A stretch of 64,000 nt of DNA from contig CBDEVI010000002.1 of NCBI GenBank assembly GCA_965243625.1, positions 372,001 through 436,000 on the forward strand. The letters run 5' to 3'. This stretch comes from JAJECS01 sp965243625 (lineage in GTDB: Bacteria; Chloroflexota; UBA11872). The position numbers and the translations under genes were made by a program. The notes beneath the pieces are model-generated. The model did no database searches and was not told the DNA's origin. It saw only the letters and a list, made by a program, of their open reading frames with translations. Positions 42,348-49,648 of the stretch are shown piece after piece (the stretch's first letter is position 1; every line of letters starts with the position of its first letter).

Positions 42348-43468
42348 GCCGGGGCCGCCTGCCAGGTCGGATCGGCAAGACCGATCGCGAGCCGCGCCAC
42401 GGCGTCCGCGGCGCCCGGCCGACCTCGCGCGGCGGAGGCGCTGCGCATCTGGTCGAGGCGCGGTGCGTCGGCCAAGAGGTCGGTGATCGTCGATGCCAGC
42501 TTGCCGCGGGCCAGGTCATCCTCCATCAGGACGACCGCCGCGCCCGACGCGGCCACGGCGTTGGCCGTGGCGATTTGGTGTCCGGCCCCGAAGGCGCCGG
42601 GCGCGATCACCGCCGGTGAACCGACGGCGCCGAGCTCCGCCACCGACGTCGCGCCCGAGCGCGTCACGATCAGGTCGGCAGCGGCCATGAGGTCGGCGAA
42701 GCCCTCGTTGATGAAGGCGTGGACGTGATAGCGCGCGCGCCGGTCGGGGGACAGGCGTTCACGCAGCGACGCGAGCCACTCGAAATCGCCGCGCCCGGTG
42801 ACGTGCACGATGACGGCGCGGTCGAGCAGGTGGCTGAGATCCCGCGCGATGGCGGCGTTGACCGCGTGCGCGCCCTGGCTGCCGCCCACTACCAGCACCA
42901 AGGGCTCGTCCGGCGCGACGCCGACACGAGTCCGGCCGGCGTCGCGATCGGGATTGGCGAAGGCTTCCCGCAGGGGATAGCCCGTGAACTCGACGCGCGT
43001 GCCGCGCAGCTGCCCCACCGCCTCGCGGAAGGCAACCGTGGCGACGGTGGCCAGCGGGGCCAGCGCCTTGGTGGCCCATCCCAGTTGCGCGTCGCCCGAA
43101 AAGATCAGACGGGGAATGCCCCGCAGCCACCCGGCCAGCATGACCGGCACGCTGACGTAGCCGCCGCTCAGGACGATCGCGTCGGGCGGCCGGGCGCCGA
43201 GGTCGCGCCACACGGCAACCGTCGAGACGCCAAGTCGCCACAGCCTCGCCGGAAGCCGGGCCAACCCCACCCCCACGATGCCGCGGACGCGGATGGGGAA
43301 GAGGTCGAACTCCACGCCGCGATACAGCTCGCGGTCGAGCTCGCGTGCGCCACAGACGATGGTGAGATCGGCCTCCGCGTCGCCCAGCAGCTTGCGCAAA
43401 CGCCGCGCGACGGCAAGGGTCGGGAAGATATGTCCGGCGGTGCCGCCGCCGGCCAGCACGATCCTCAT
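42344..43468 (-). CDS. murG: UDP-GlcNAc:lipid I transferase MurG
   Basis: The 374-residue GT28 glycosyltransferase makes lipid II at the inner face of the membrane. The N-terminal loop is LAGGGTAGHIFPTLAVARRL. The sugar-nucleotide binding segment is LVVGGSQGAHAVNAAI, and the C-terminal motif is DLIVTRSGATSVAELGAVGSPAVIAPG. Conserved residues of the UDP-GlcNAc pocket around SGATSVAE are intact. ATG at 43468 overlaps ftsW by 4 bp. Confidence 0.97.
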   Translation of the reverse strand: MRIVLAGGGTAGHIFPTLAVARRLRKLLGDAEADLTIVCGARELDRELYRGVEFDLFPIRVRGIVGVGLARLPARLWRLGVSTVAVWRDLGARPPDAIVLSGGYVSVPVMLAGWLRGIPRLIFSGDAQLGWATKALAPLATVATVAFREAVGQLRGTRVEFTGYPLREAFANPDRDAGRTRVGVAPDEPLVLVVGGSQGAHAVNAAIARDLSHLLDRAVIVHVTGRGDFEWLASLRERLSPDRRARYHVHAFINEGFADLMAAADLIVTRSGATSVAELGAVGSPAVIAPGAFGAGHQIATANAVAASGAAVVLMEDDLARGKLASTITDLLADAPRLDQMRSASAARGRPGAADAVARLAIGLADPTWQAAPA

Positions 43469-44601
43469 TCGCGCCGCTGCAAGGCGGACTTCCGCGCCAC
43501 GTTGAGCAAAATGCCCATCATCAGCAGCGAGGCGAGCAGCGACGATCCGCCCAGGCTCACGAACGGCAGCGTTAGGCCGGTGACCGGGATCAACCCCGTG
43601 ACGACGCCCATGTTCACGAACGCCTGGAACGTGAGCTGGGTGACGATGCCGACGGCCAGCAAGCGGCCGAACGGGTCCTCGGTCGAGCCCGCGATCTGGA
43701 TTCCGCGCACGAACAACGCGAGAAAGAGCACCAGCACCAGGCCGGTGCCGACGAGGCCGAACTCCTCGCCGATCACGGCGAAGATGGAGTCCGAATCGGG
43801 CACCGGCAGTAGGAACTTCTGCGTGCCGGCGCCCAGGCCGCGGCCGGTGACGCCGCCGGCGCCCAGGGCGATCTTGGCCTGCGCGGCCTGATAGCCGGTG
43901 TTGGTGACCTCGGGGTCGCGCGTAAGAAAGGCCACCACGCGCGCTCGCTGGTACTCGTGCACGGCGATGGAGACGGCGCCGGCCAGCGCCGCGCCGAGCG
44001 GCAGCACCGCCAGGTGCCGCAGCCGGACGCCGGCCACGAACAGCATGGCCAGGCCCACCGCCGCCATCGTGACGGCCGTTCCAAGGTCGGGCTCAGCAAC
44101 CACCGGCAGCACCACGGCCGCGAGCAGCCCGCCGCCGCCCAGCAGGCCAATGCGCCAGTCCCGCACGCGGTCGCCGAAGAGCTTGGCCAGCTTCGCCAGG
44201 GCCAGGATCAGCGCGAGCTTGGCGAACTCGCTGGGCTGCAGCGTGAAGTCGCCGATGACGAACCAGCGGCGGGCCGCCAGCTGCGGCGGCGCGTTCGAGA
44301 AGAAGTAGACCCCAAGCAGCAGCAGCCAGGCGATGCCCAGCGCGGGAAGGGCGAGCCGCTCGTAACGTTGGTAGTCCACGGCGCTCAGGCCCAATGCGAG
44401 AACCAGGCCCGTGATGCCGAAGATCATCTGCTGAATCGTGTCGGCGTCGAGGGGCGCCCCCTCGCCGAGCACCGCCGGAATGCGCGCGCTGGCGACCATG
44501 ACGGCCCCGCCCAGGGGCAGCAGCACTGTGAGCAGGAGCAGAATCGGGTCCTGCGGGGGCCAGCGGAGCCCACGCGCCGCGGGCCGTGCCTGCGTCGCCA
44601 T
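43465..44601 (-). CDS. ftsW: SEDS peptidoglycan glycosyltransferase FtsW
   Basis: The 378-residue protein has about ten membrane segments and polymerises lipid II at the septum with FtsI. The conserved loop AARRWFVIGDFTLQPSEFAKLALI is followed by the catalytic-Asp motif VVAEPDLGTAVTM. Later come GLGAGTQKFLLPVPDSDSIFAVIGEEFGLVG and GVVTGLIPVTGLTLPFVSLGGSSLL, all SEDS signatures. Position next to ftsI and in the dcw cluster favours FtsW over RodA. It starts at ATG 44601, only 4 bp after ftsI. Confidence 0.95.
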   Translation of the reverse strand: MATQARPAARGLRWPPQDPILLLLTVLLPLGGAVMVASARIPAVLGEGAPLDADTIQQMIFGITGLVLALGLSAVDYQRYERLALPALGIAWLLLLGVYFFSNAPPQLAARRWFVIGDFTLQPSEFAKLALILALAKLAKLFGDRVRDWRIGLLGGGGLLAAVVLPVVAEPDLGTAVTMAAVGLAMLFVAGVRLRHLAVLPLGAALAGAVSIAVHEYQRARVVAFLTRDPEVTNTGYQAAQAKIALGAGGVTGRGLGAGTQKFLLPVPDSDSIFAVIGEEFGLVGTGLVLVLFLALFVRGIQIAGSTEDPFGRLLAVGIVTQLTFQAFVNMGVVTGLIPVTGLTLPFVSLGGSSLLASLLMMGILLNVARKSALQRRE

Positions 44602-44605
44602 CAGC

Positions 44606-46393
44606 TCAGGCAGCCCGCGCCGGGATTCGCAGGTACGAAAAAACCCGGGTCATGATGCGCTGGAACGTGGGCGACGCCACGAAGGCGCCGAAATAGCCCT
44701 CTTGGGGACGGTTGATGACCACCAGCGTGAGCAGCTGCGGGTCCTCCAGTGGGCCGAATCCCACGTAGGACGCGATCGAAAGGTCGGATTGAAAGCGCCC
44801 GCCGACCGGAATTTCCGAGGTGCCGGTCTTGCCGGCGGTGCGATATCCGGCCACCGTCGCCGGGTTGTTCGGAATGCCGCCCTCGGCGCTCTCCATCATC
44901 CGCATCAGCTCGTGCGCCGCTTCGACCGATACGACCCGCCGCACCTCCTGCGGCTGCACGAAGCCCCGCCGGCCGTCGGGGTGCTCGACCGCCCGCACGA
45001 TGTGGGGACGCATGAGCACGCCGTCGTTGGCGACGGCGCCGATGGCCGCGGCGATCTGCAGCGCGGTTACCCCGATCCCGTGGCCAAACGAGTTGGCCGC
45101 CAGGTCGGCCTGGAACCACCCACGGTCGCCGCGCCGGCGCACGATGCCCGGCACCTCGCCGCTGAGGTCCACGCCGCTGAGCTCGCCGAAGCCAAACTTC
45201 TCGATGTAGCTATAGAAACGGTCCGGACCGGTCTTGTCCGCCACGAATATGGCGCCGGTGTTGCTCGAGTGACGCAGGACGCTCGTCATGTTCTGGCCGG
45301 GATAGGTCTGCAAATCCCAGTTCTTGAACTCCTCGCCGAAGTAGCGAATGGTTCCCGGCAGATCATGGGTTGATTCGGTCGTGATGGACTTGCTGTCCAG
45401 CCCGGCGGCCATGGTGACGAGCTTGAAGGTGCTGCCCGGCTCGTAGACGTGGCTCAGCGCGCGGTTGGCGAACTCCGGGCCGAAGGACTGGTATTCGTGC
45501 ACCCGCGCCGGGTCGTAGTCCGGCACATTGGCCAGCGCGAGGATGGCCCCGGTGCGCGGGTCCAGCATGATCACCGAGCCCGACGCCGCGCTGAAGCGCT
45601 CGACCGCGACCTCGAGCTCTTCTTCCACGATGTGCTGAATGGTGCGGTTGAGGGTGAGCGTGAGGTGCGACCCGTGGCGGGCCGGCAGCAAGTTGTGACG
45701 CCCAATCGGGATCTCGCGGCCCAGGCGGTCCAGGTCCGACGTGCGCAGGCCGGGGCTGCCGGACAGCAGATCGTCGTAATGCGCCTCGACCCCTGCCTGT
45801 CCCACGACGTCGCCGGGTCGATCGACGCGCTCGCCGAGAAAGCCCAGCACGTGAGCGCCGAGCCGGCCGTTGGGATAGACGCGCACGCGATCCGGCTCGA
45901 GCCGGATGCCCGGCAGCTCATCGGCCGCGACGGCGCTGCGCAGCCGCCGATGCTCGTCGTCCAAGACGCCGCGCGCCAGCAGCGCATAGCGGGACCGCGG
46001 ATTGCTGATCGCATTGGCAACCGAAATGGGATCGAGACCCAGGATGTCGCCGAGGCGGTTGGCGATGTCGAAGGGGGCGCTTTCCTCGTGCACCACGCGT
46101 GGGTCCGCCACCACGCTGATGGCGCTGCGCTCGATCGCCAGCACGTCGCCGGAGATGTCGAAGATCGTGCCTCGGCGCGGGTGCAGCTCGGTCCGCGCCA
46201 GCAGCTCACCGGCGCCGCGGGCGGCGAGATCCGCCGACTGGTTGACATGCCAGTCGTACAGGCGCCAGCCGAGGACGCCGGCGCCGAGCGCGGCGCCCCC
46301 AAGCATCACCGCCAGGCGCCGGCTCGGGTCGGCGGGCGCGCCGGTGCGGGCGTCGGTCGGGCGCCTACTCGCGGAAGCTGGTGATCTTGGCAC
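44606..46393 (-). CDS. ftsI: septal class B penicillin-binding protein FtsI (PBP3-like)
   Basis: The protein of about 595 residues has one N-terminal membrane anchor (LAVMLGGAALGAGVLGW), a dimerisation domain (ELHPRRGTIFDISGDVLA) and a transpeptidase domain. The active-site motifs are S-T-F-K (YEPGSTFKLVTM), S-S-N (RHSSNTGAIF) and K-T-G (TAGKTGTSE). It cross-links septal peptidoglycan. No PASTA domains are present. The start is uncertain: GTG at 46393 gives a usual short cytoplasmic tail and overlaps ftsL by 29 bp; GTG at 46309 would begin inside the anchor. The frame extends upstream to 46819 only as a shadow of ftsL. Confidence 0.95.
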   Translation of the reverse strand: MPRSPASASRRPTDARTGAPADPSRRLAVMLGGAALGAGVLGWRLYDWHVNQSADLAARGAGELLARTELHPRRGTIFDISGDVLAIERSAISVVADPRVVHEESAPFDIANRLGDILGLDPISVANAISNPRSRYALLARGVLDDEHRRLRSAVAADELPGIRLEPDRVRVYPNGRLGAHVLGFLGERVDRPGDVVGQAGVEAHYDDLLSGSPGLRTSDLDRLGREIPIGRHNLLPARHGSHLTLTLNRTIQHIVEEELEVAVERFSAASGSVIMLDPRTGAILALANVPDYDPARVHEYQSFGPEFANRALSHVYEPGSTFKLVTMAAGLDSKSITTESTHDLPGTIRYFGEEFKNWDLQTYPGQNMTSVLRHSSNTGAIFVADKTGPDRFYSYIEKFGFGELSGVDLSGEVPGIVRRRGDRGWFQADLAANSFGHGIGVTALQIAAAIGAVANDGVLMRPHIVRAVEHPDGRRGFVQPQEVRRVVSVEAAHELMRMMESAEGGIPNNPATVAGYRTAGKTGTSEIPVGGRFQSDLSIASYVGFGPLEDPQLLTLVVINRPQEGYFGAFVASPTFQRIMTRVFSYLRIPARAA

Positions 46394-46829
46394 TGATCGC
46401 TCGCAGGAAAGATTCCCACCACGGCATCGCGTACAGCCGCTGGCTCGGCGCCGCCCAGACCGGAAGGTCCAGCGACACGCCGGGCGGCAGGGCCTGACTG
46501 CTGACGTAAAGCGGATTGGTCGGTTCGCGCATGTCCAGGTCCCTGAAGGCCACCCGCTGCACGGTTGGCAGATCGTTTTCGGTGGCCAGCTGCGCGCGAA
46601 GGTCCTGTTGGGTCTGGAGGAGCCCTTCGAGCCGCCGTTCCAGCGCCTGCACCTCACCGCCCACGCGAACGATCGCCTGTGTCTGCTGCACCCAGACCAT
46701 GGCGAGCACGAAGGCCGCCACGATGAGCGCCAGCACCAGGCGCGACGGGCTGATCGGCCGCAGGACCACCTGCACGAACTGCGCCGGCAGCGCCACGCGG
46801 CGCTGGATCCGCGCCTCACGGACGGCCAT
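46365..46829 (-). CDS. ftsL: FtsL-like cell division protein
   Basis: The 154-residue protein has a basic tail, one membrane segment (RLVLALIVAAFVLAMVWV) and a coiled coil (VGGEVQALERRLEGLLQTQQDLRAQLATEN), the FtsL/DivIC plan. It would bridge FtsQ and FtsI in the divisome. The C-terminal 60 residues (LPVWAAPSQRLYAMPWWESFL) are not conserved. Identity rests on topology and on position between rsmH and ftsI, since FtsL sequences diverge quickly. ATG at 46829, 24 bp after rsmH. Confidence 0.82.
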   Translation of the reverse strand: MAVREARIQRRVALPAQFVQVVLRPISPSRLVLALIVAAFVLAMVWVQQTQAIVRVGGEVQALERRLEGLLQTQQDLRAQLATENDLPTVQRVAFRDLDMREPTNPLYVSSQALPPGVSLDLPVWAAPSQRLYAMPWWESFLRAISAKITSFRE

Positions 46830-46853
46830 GGCGTACCTCGGTGGGAGCGTCCA

Positions 46854-47780
46854 TTAGTGGGTGAGTGTCAGGCGCGCGGCGCGCAGCTTGGCGCTGCGCG
46901 CCCTCCGGTTGGCCGCCACTTCTTCCGCGTCGGCGCGCCGCGGCGAGCGGGTGAGAATCTCGGCCGTCCCCGCGTTGGCCCAGGCGCGGAACCGGTGCTT
47001 GACGATGCGGTCCTCGTGGCTGTGGAACGCGATGACCGCCACGCGGCCATCCGGGGCGGCCAGATCGTGCGCGGCTTGCAAGCCGGCCGTCAGGGCGCCC
47101 ATCTCGTCGTTGACGGCCATGCGCAACGCCTGAAACGTGCGGGTGGCCGGGTGAATGCGCTGGCGACCGGGGATGGCGCGCTTCACCGTCGCCGCCAGCA
47201 CCGCGGTGCTGGTGATCGGCCGGCGCTGCACGATGCGGCGGGCAATACGCCCGGCGCGCCGCTCGTCGCCAAAGCGGCGCAGCAGCTCCGCCAGTTCGGG
47301 TTCCGGCAGGTGGTTGACGAGGTCCACGGCGGGTCGGCCGTCATTCGGATCGAAGCGCATGTCGAGCGGCCCGTCGTGCTGAAACGAGAATCCGCGCGAC
47401 GGATCGTCGAGCTGATCGCTGGAGAGTCCGAGGTCGAAGATCACCCCGTCGGCGCGGTCGAAGCCGTGGGCCGGGGCGACGCGCGCCAGGTCACGAAAGT
47501 TCGCCTGCACGGGTGAGACGCGGGAGTCGTGGTCGAATCGGTCGCGAAGCCGCTCCACCGCGTCGGGATCGGCATCGAGGGCCAGGACGCGTGCGGCTCC
47601 TGCCGCTAGGAGTGCTTGAGTGTGCCCCCCGGCGCCGGCCGTCGCGTCCACGTAGCTCCCCCCGCGTGAAACCTCCGTGAGATCAATGACCGCCGCAACG
47701 AGCACCGGAGCGTGAACTGGCGACGCTCCCTTCGGAGGTTTGGTGTATGGGGGACGCAGGGGAGGCACTGCGTCCCCCAT
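46854..47780 (-). CDS. rsmH: 16S rRNA m4C1402 methyltransferase RsmH (MraW)
   Basis: The 308-residue enzyme N4-methylates C1402 in 16S rRNA. Conserved blocks are SPVHAPVLVAAVIDL, YVDATAGAGGHTQALL (SAM motif I), VLALDADPDAV, GVIFDLGLSSDQLDDPSRGFSF, PLDMRFDP and HPATRTFQALRMAVNDE near the C-terminal part. The N-terminal PPLRPPYTKPPKGA is not conserved, so the true start could be slightly downstream; ATG 47780 is used. It is the second gene after mraZ, with a 14-bp gap. Confidence 0.96.
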   Translation of the reverse strand: MGDAVPPLRPPYTKPPKGASPVHAPVLVAAVIDLTEVSRGGSYVDATAGAGGHTQALLAAGAARVLALDADPDAVERLRDRFDHDSRVSPVQANFRDLARVAPAHGFDRADGVIFDLGLSSDQLDDPSRGFSFQHDGPLDMRFDPNDGRPAVDLVNHLPEPELAELLRRFGDERRAGRIARRIVQRRPITSTAVLAATVKRAIPGRQRIHPATRTFQALRMAVNDEMGALTAGLQAAHDLAAPDGRVAVIAFHSHEDRIVKHRFRAWANAGTAEILTRSPRRADAEEVAANRRARSAKLRAARLTLTH

Positions 47781-47794
47781 AGAACACCCGAAAG

Positions 47795-48235
47795 TTAGTG
47801 TGGGCCGCCTCCACCGGCTCGCCGCATGATCGCGACGGCGTCCGCGTCGATACGGTCGCGCTGATCGCGCCAGGTATCGGCGTCCCAGATTTCAATGACA
47901 TCGCCGGTGCCAATCACGGCGACCTTCTTTGCCAGTCCAGCGAAATCGATGAGGTGCGACGGAATGTTGATCCGTCCCTGCCCATCGAAGTCCACGCGCT
48001 CGGCCATGCCGAAGACGCGTCGTTTGGTGTCGCGCACGTCGGGGTCGAGGGGATCCATCTCCGCCAGGCGTTCCTCGATCTGGCGCCAGCGCTCGCTCGG
48101 ATAAAATGTGAGGCACCGCTCGGCGCCCACCGTGAGCACGCCACCGCCGGGAAGCAAGGCGCGAAACTTGCTGGGGAAGGCCAAACGCCCCTTGGCGTCG
48201 AGCTGGTGGACTCGAAGTCCAGTGATGCCGTGCAT
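47795..48235 (-). CDS. mraZ: transcriptional regulator MraZ
   Basis: The 146-residue protein has two AbrB-like swapped-hairpin repeats: HQLDAKGRLAFPSKFRALLP and ERVDFDGQGRINIPSHLIDFAGL, each with the D-x-x-G-R-x-x-x-P signature. MraZ forms ring oligomers and represses the dcw operon by binding direct TGGGN repeats in its own promoter. Such repeats lie 45-70 bp upstream here. The C-terminal GGGGPH tail is unremarkable. ATG at 48235 has no strong ribosome-binding site. It is the first gene of the division cluster. Confidence 0.97.
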   Translation of the reverse strand: MHGITGLRVHQLDAKGRLAFPSKFRALLPGGGVLTVGAERCLTFYPSERWRQIEERLAEMDPLDPDVRDTKRRVFGMAERVDFDGQGRINIPSHLIDFAGLAKKVAVIGTGDVIEIWDADTWRDQRDRIDADAVAIMRRAGGGGPH

Positions 48236-48279
48236 TGCTCATGACGTTCGCGAGATAGCCTGTGGCCCGCCGTCATCCT

Positions 48280-48304
48280 CCCCACGTTCCCCCACAAATC
48301 ACCA
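48280..48304 (-). promoter_or_regulatory. MraZ operator: three boxes with 10-bp period
   Basis: On the minus strand the boxes are TGGTG (48300-48304), TGGGG (48290-48294) and TGGGG (48280-48284), each separated by exactly 5 bp. This is the known MraZ operator layout (direct TGGGN repeats). It lies between the candidate promoter and the mraZ start, suited to autorepression. Confidence 0.85.
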
Positions 48305-48318
48305 CTTCTGTGGTGATT
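48297..48318. promoter_or_regulatory. perfect 9-bp inverted repeat in the mraZ leader
   Basis: aatcaccac-ttct-gtggtgatt is a perfect inverted repeat with a 4-nt loop. It overlaps the most upstream MraZ box and begins near the expected transcription start. It could be a second operator or a 5' hairpin of the dcw mRNA. Confidence 0.65.
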
Positions 48319-48328
48319 CAACGGCGGA

Positions 48329-48357
48329 AGTAAACCATAGGCCCCACCCTGCGTCAA
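48329..48357 (-). promoter_or_regulatory. candidate sigma70 promoter of the dcw cluster
   Basis: Minus-strand -35 TTGACG (48352-48357) and -10 TTTACT (48329-48334) are separated by 17 bp. Transcription would start near 48322, just before the MraZ boxes. Confidence 0.7.
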
Positions 48358-48398
48358 GTGATTTGCCGAAAAATCCTTGAGAATTCTGGCCGGCCGCC

Positions 48399-48418
48399 GC
48401 CGGCGCGGCCGCGCCGGC
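48399..48418. terminator. GC-rich palindrome after RNase HI gene
   Basis: gccggcgcggccgcgccggc is a perfect 20-bp palindrome one base beyond the rnhA stop. A T-run on the minus strand (ATTTTT) follows about 25 nt later, so an intrinsic terminator is possible but atypical. Confidence 0.35.
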
Positions 48419-48419
48419 G

Positions 48420-48857
48420 CTAGTCCGGCGTGGCGTCCGCCGGATCGATGCGGTCCAGCGCCCAGTTCGCCAGCCGGTCCGCCAGGACGTTGGCTTCGCG
48501 GCTGACATGGGTGTACCGCACCTGCGCTCCGGCCGGCTGGGCGGCCCGGACGCGTTCCGCCAGCGGGCGCAGACCGGCGTGCTTGATGCGCCACTCGCCG
48601 CTGAGCTGCCGCACCACCAGCTCGCTGTCCAACCGGAATTCGACCTCCGTGGCCCCGAGCTGCCCGGCCAGCTGCATGCCGGTCCACACGGCGTGATACT
48701 CGGCCTGGTTGTTGGTCATCACGCCCAGCCGCACCGCGGCCCGGGCCACGATCTCGTACTGTTCGTCGAGCGCAATCACGCCGGCCGCCGCCGGTCCCGG
48801 GTTGCCGCGGCTGGCGCCGTCGCAATGAATCGTGAGCTTGATGGTCGCCCTCGCCAA
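48420..48857 (-). CDS. rnhA: ribonuclease HI
   Basis: The enzyme of about 145 residues degrades RNA in RNA:DNA hybrids. The four catalytic acids are visible: D in IHCDGASRGNPGPA, E in NNQAEYHAV, D in RLDSELVVRQL and D in EANVLADRLAN. It is of the short type without an N-terminal hybrid-binding domain. The start is uncertain: TTG at 48857 (ARATIKLTIHCDG) is preferred, since the frame up to 48911 is Pro-rich and overlaps the divergent gene's control region. It precedes the mraZ promoter but is separated from it by a palindrome. Confidence 0.9.
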   Translation of the reverse strand: MARATIKLTIHCDGASRGNPGPAAAGVIALDEQYEIVARAAVRLGVMTNNQAEYHAVWTGMQLAGQLGATEVEFRLDSELVVRQLSGEWRIKHAGLRPLAERVRAAQPAGAQVRYTHVSREANVLADRLANWALDRIDPADATPD

Positions 48858-48910
48858 TCGTGCGTGGCTCGCGGGCGTGATCGTACCTATCGGCGGCGGA
48901 GGATTCGGCA

Positions 48911-49648
48911 ATGACCGAGCGCGCGCCGCTGCACGCCGCCCGGCCGTTCGAGCGGTATCGGGCCGAGCTTGCCCTGGGCGCGCATTGGTACCTGGCGGCG
49001 CTCCGCGCGGCGGGCGTGTGGTCGCTTCGCTCGGAGGTCGTGCGGCAGCGGCGGCTGGTGTATCTCATCGACGGGCAGGCGCTGGACCTGTTGCTGATCA
49101 TCGAACGCCTGGTTGCCGTGGGCGGCGGCGCCAAGCGCAACGAGCTCGATCGGCTCCTCTTCACCGGCGAACCGCCGATCCCGCTGACCGAGGCCGAGTT
49201 CCGCGACGCCCTGGGGCCGGATGGCTATTCCGCCTATCTCAACTACTTCTACGGCGTCACCGTTGAGGAGGCGCTCCATTGCGCCGTCGAGCTCGAGGCT
49301 GGAAAGGCCCATGCGCTGGACGCGTCCGCAAGCCTCGGAATCTACGAGCGGATCTACGGTCGCTCGCTGTCGGACCTGGTGGCCGCCTACGCGGAGGAGC
49401 GCGGCGACGACCCGCCGCGTCGGCTGGCGTGGCCGGGCTACAAGTCGTTCATCTATTGGCTGTTTCGGTTGCGGGTGCGGACCTCGGTCGCTCCGCGCAT
49501 CGCCAGCGACACGCGCAAAGCGCTTGACTACCTGCGCCGGCTGCGCGGACCCGGCGGATCGCCGGACCCGCTGCGTCCCGATGCGGACGCAAGCTCCGAT
49601 TCCACGGCGGCGCCGCCGACCATCATCGACATCAGGCGCCCGGCCTAG
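48911..49648 (+). CDS. conserved-looking protein of unknown function
   Basis: I do not recognise this 245-residue soluble protein. It is mostly helical, with few hydrophobic runs and no signal peptide. Distinct stretches are FERYRAELALGAHWYLAALRAAGVWS, LIDGQALDLLLIIERLV and YKSFIYWLFRLRVRT; the last 40 residues are Pro/Asp/Ser-rich. Coding potential is good (strong third-position GC, no repeats). It diverges from rnhA with a short shared upstream region, and its 3' end overlaps the convergent MFS gene by 17 bp. ATG at 48911. Confidence 0.65.
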   Translation: MTERAPLHAARPFERYRAELALGAHWYLAALRAAGVWSLRSEVVRQRRLVYLIDGQALDLLLIIERLVAVGGGAKRNELDRLLFTGEPPIPLTEAEFRDALGPDGYSAYLNYFYGVTVEEALHCAVELEAGKAHALDASASLGIYERIYGRSLSDLVAAYAEERGDDPPRRLAWPGYKSFIYWLFRLRVRTSVAPRIASDTRKALDYLRRLRGPGGSPDPLRPDADASSDSTAAPPTIIDIRRPA

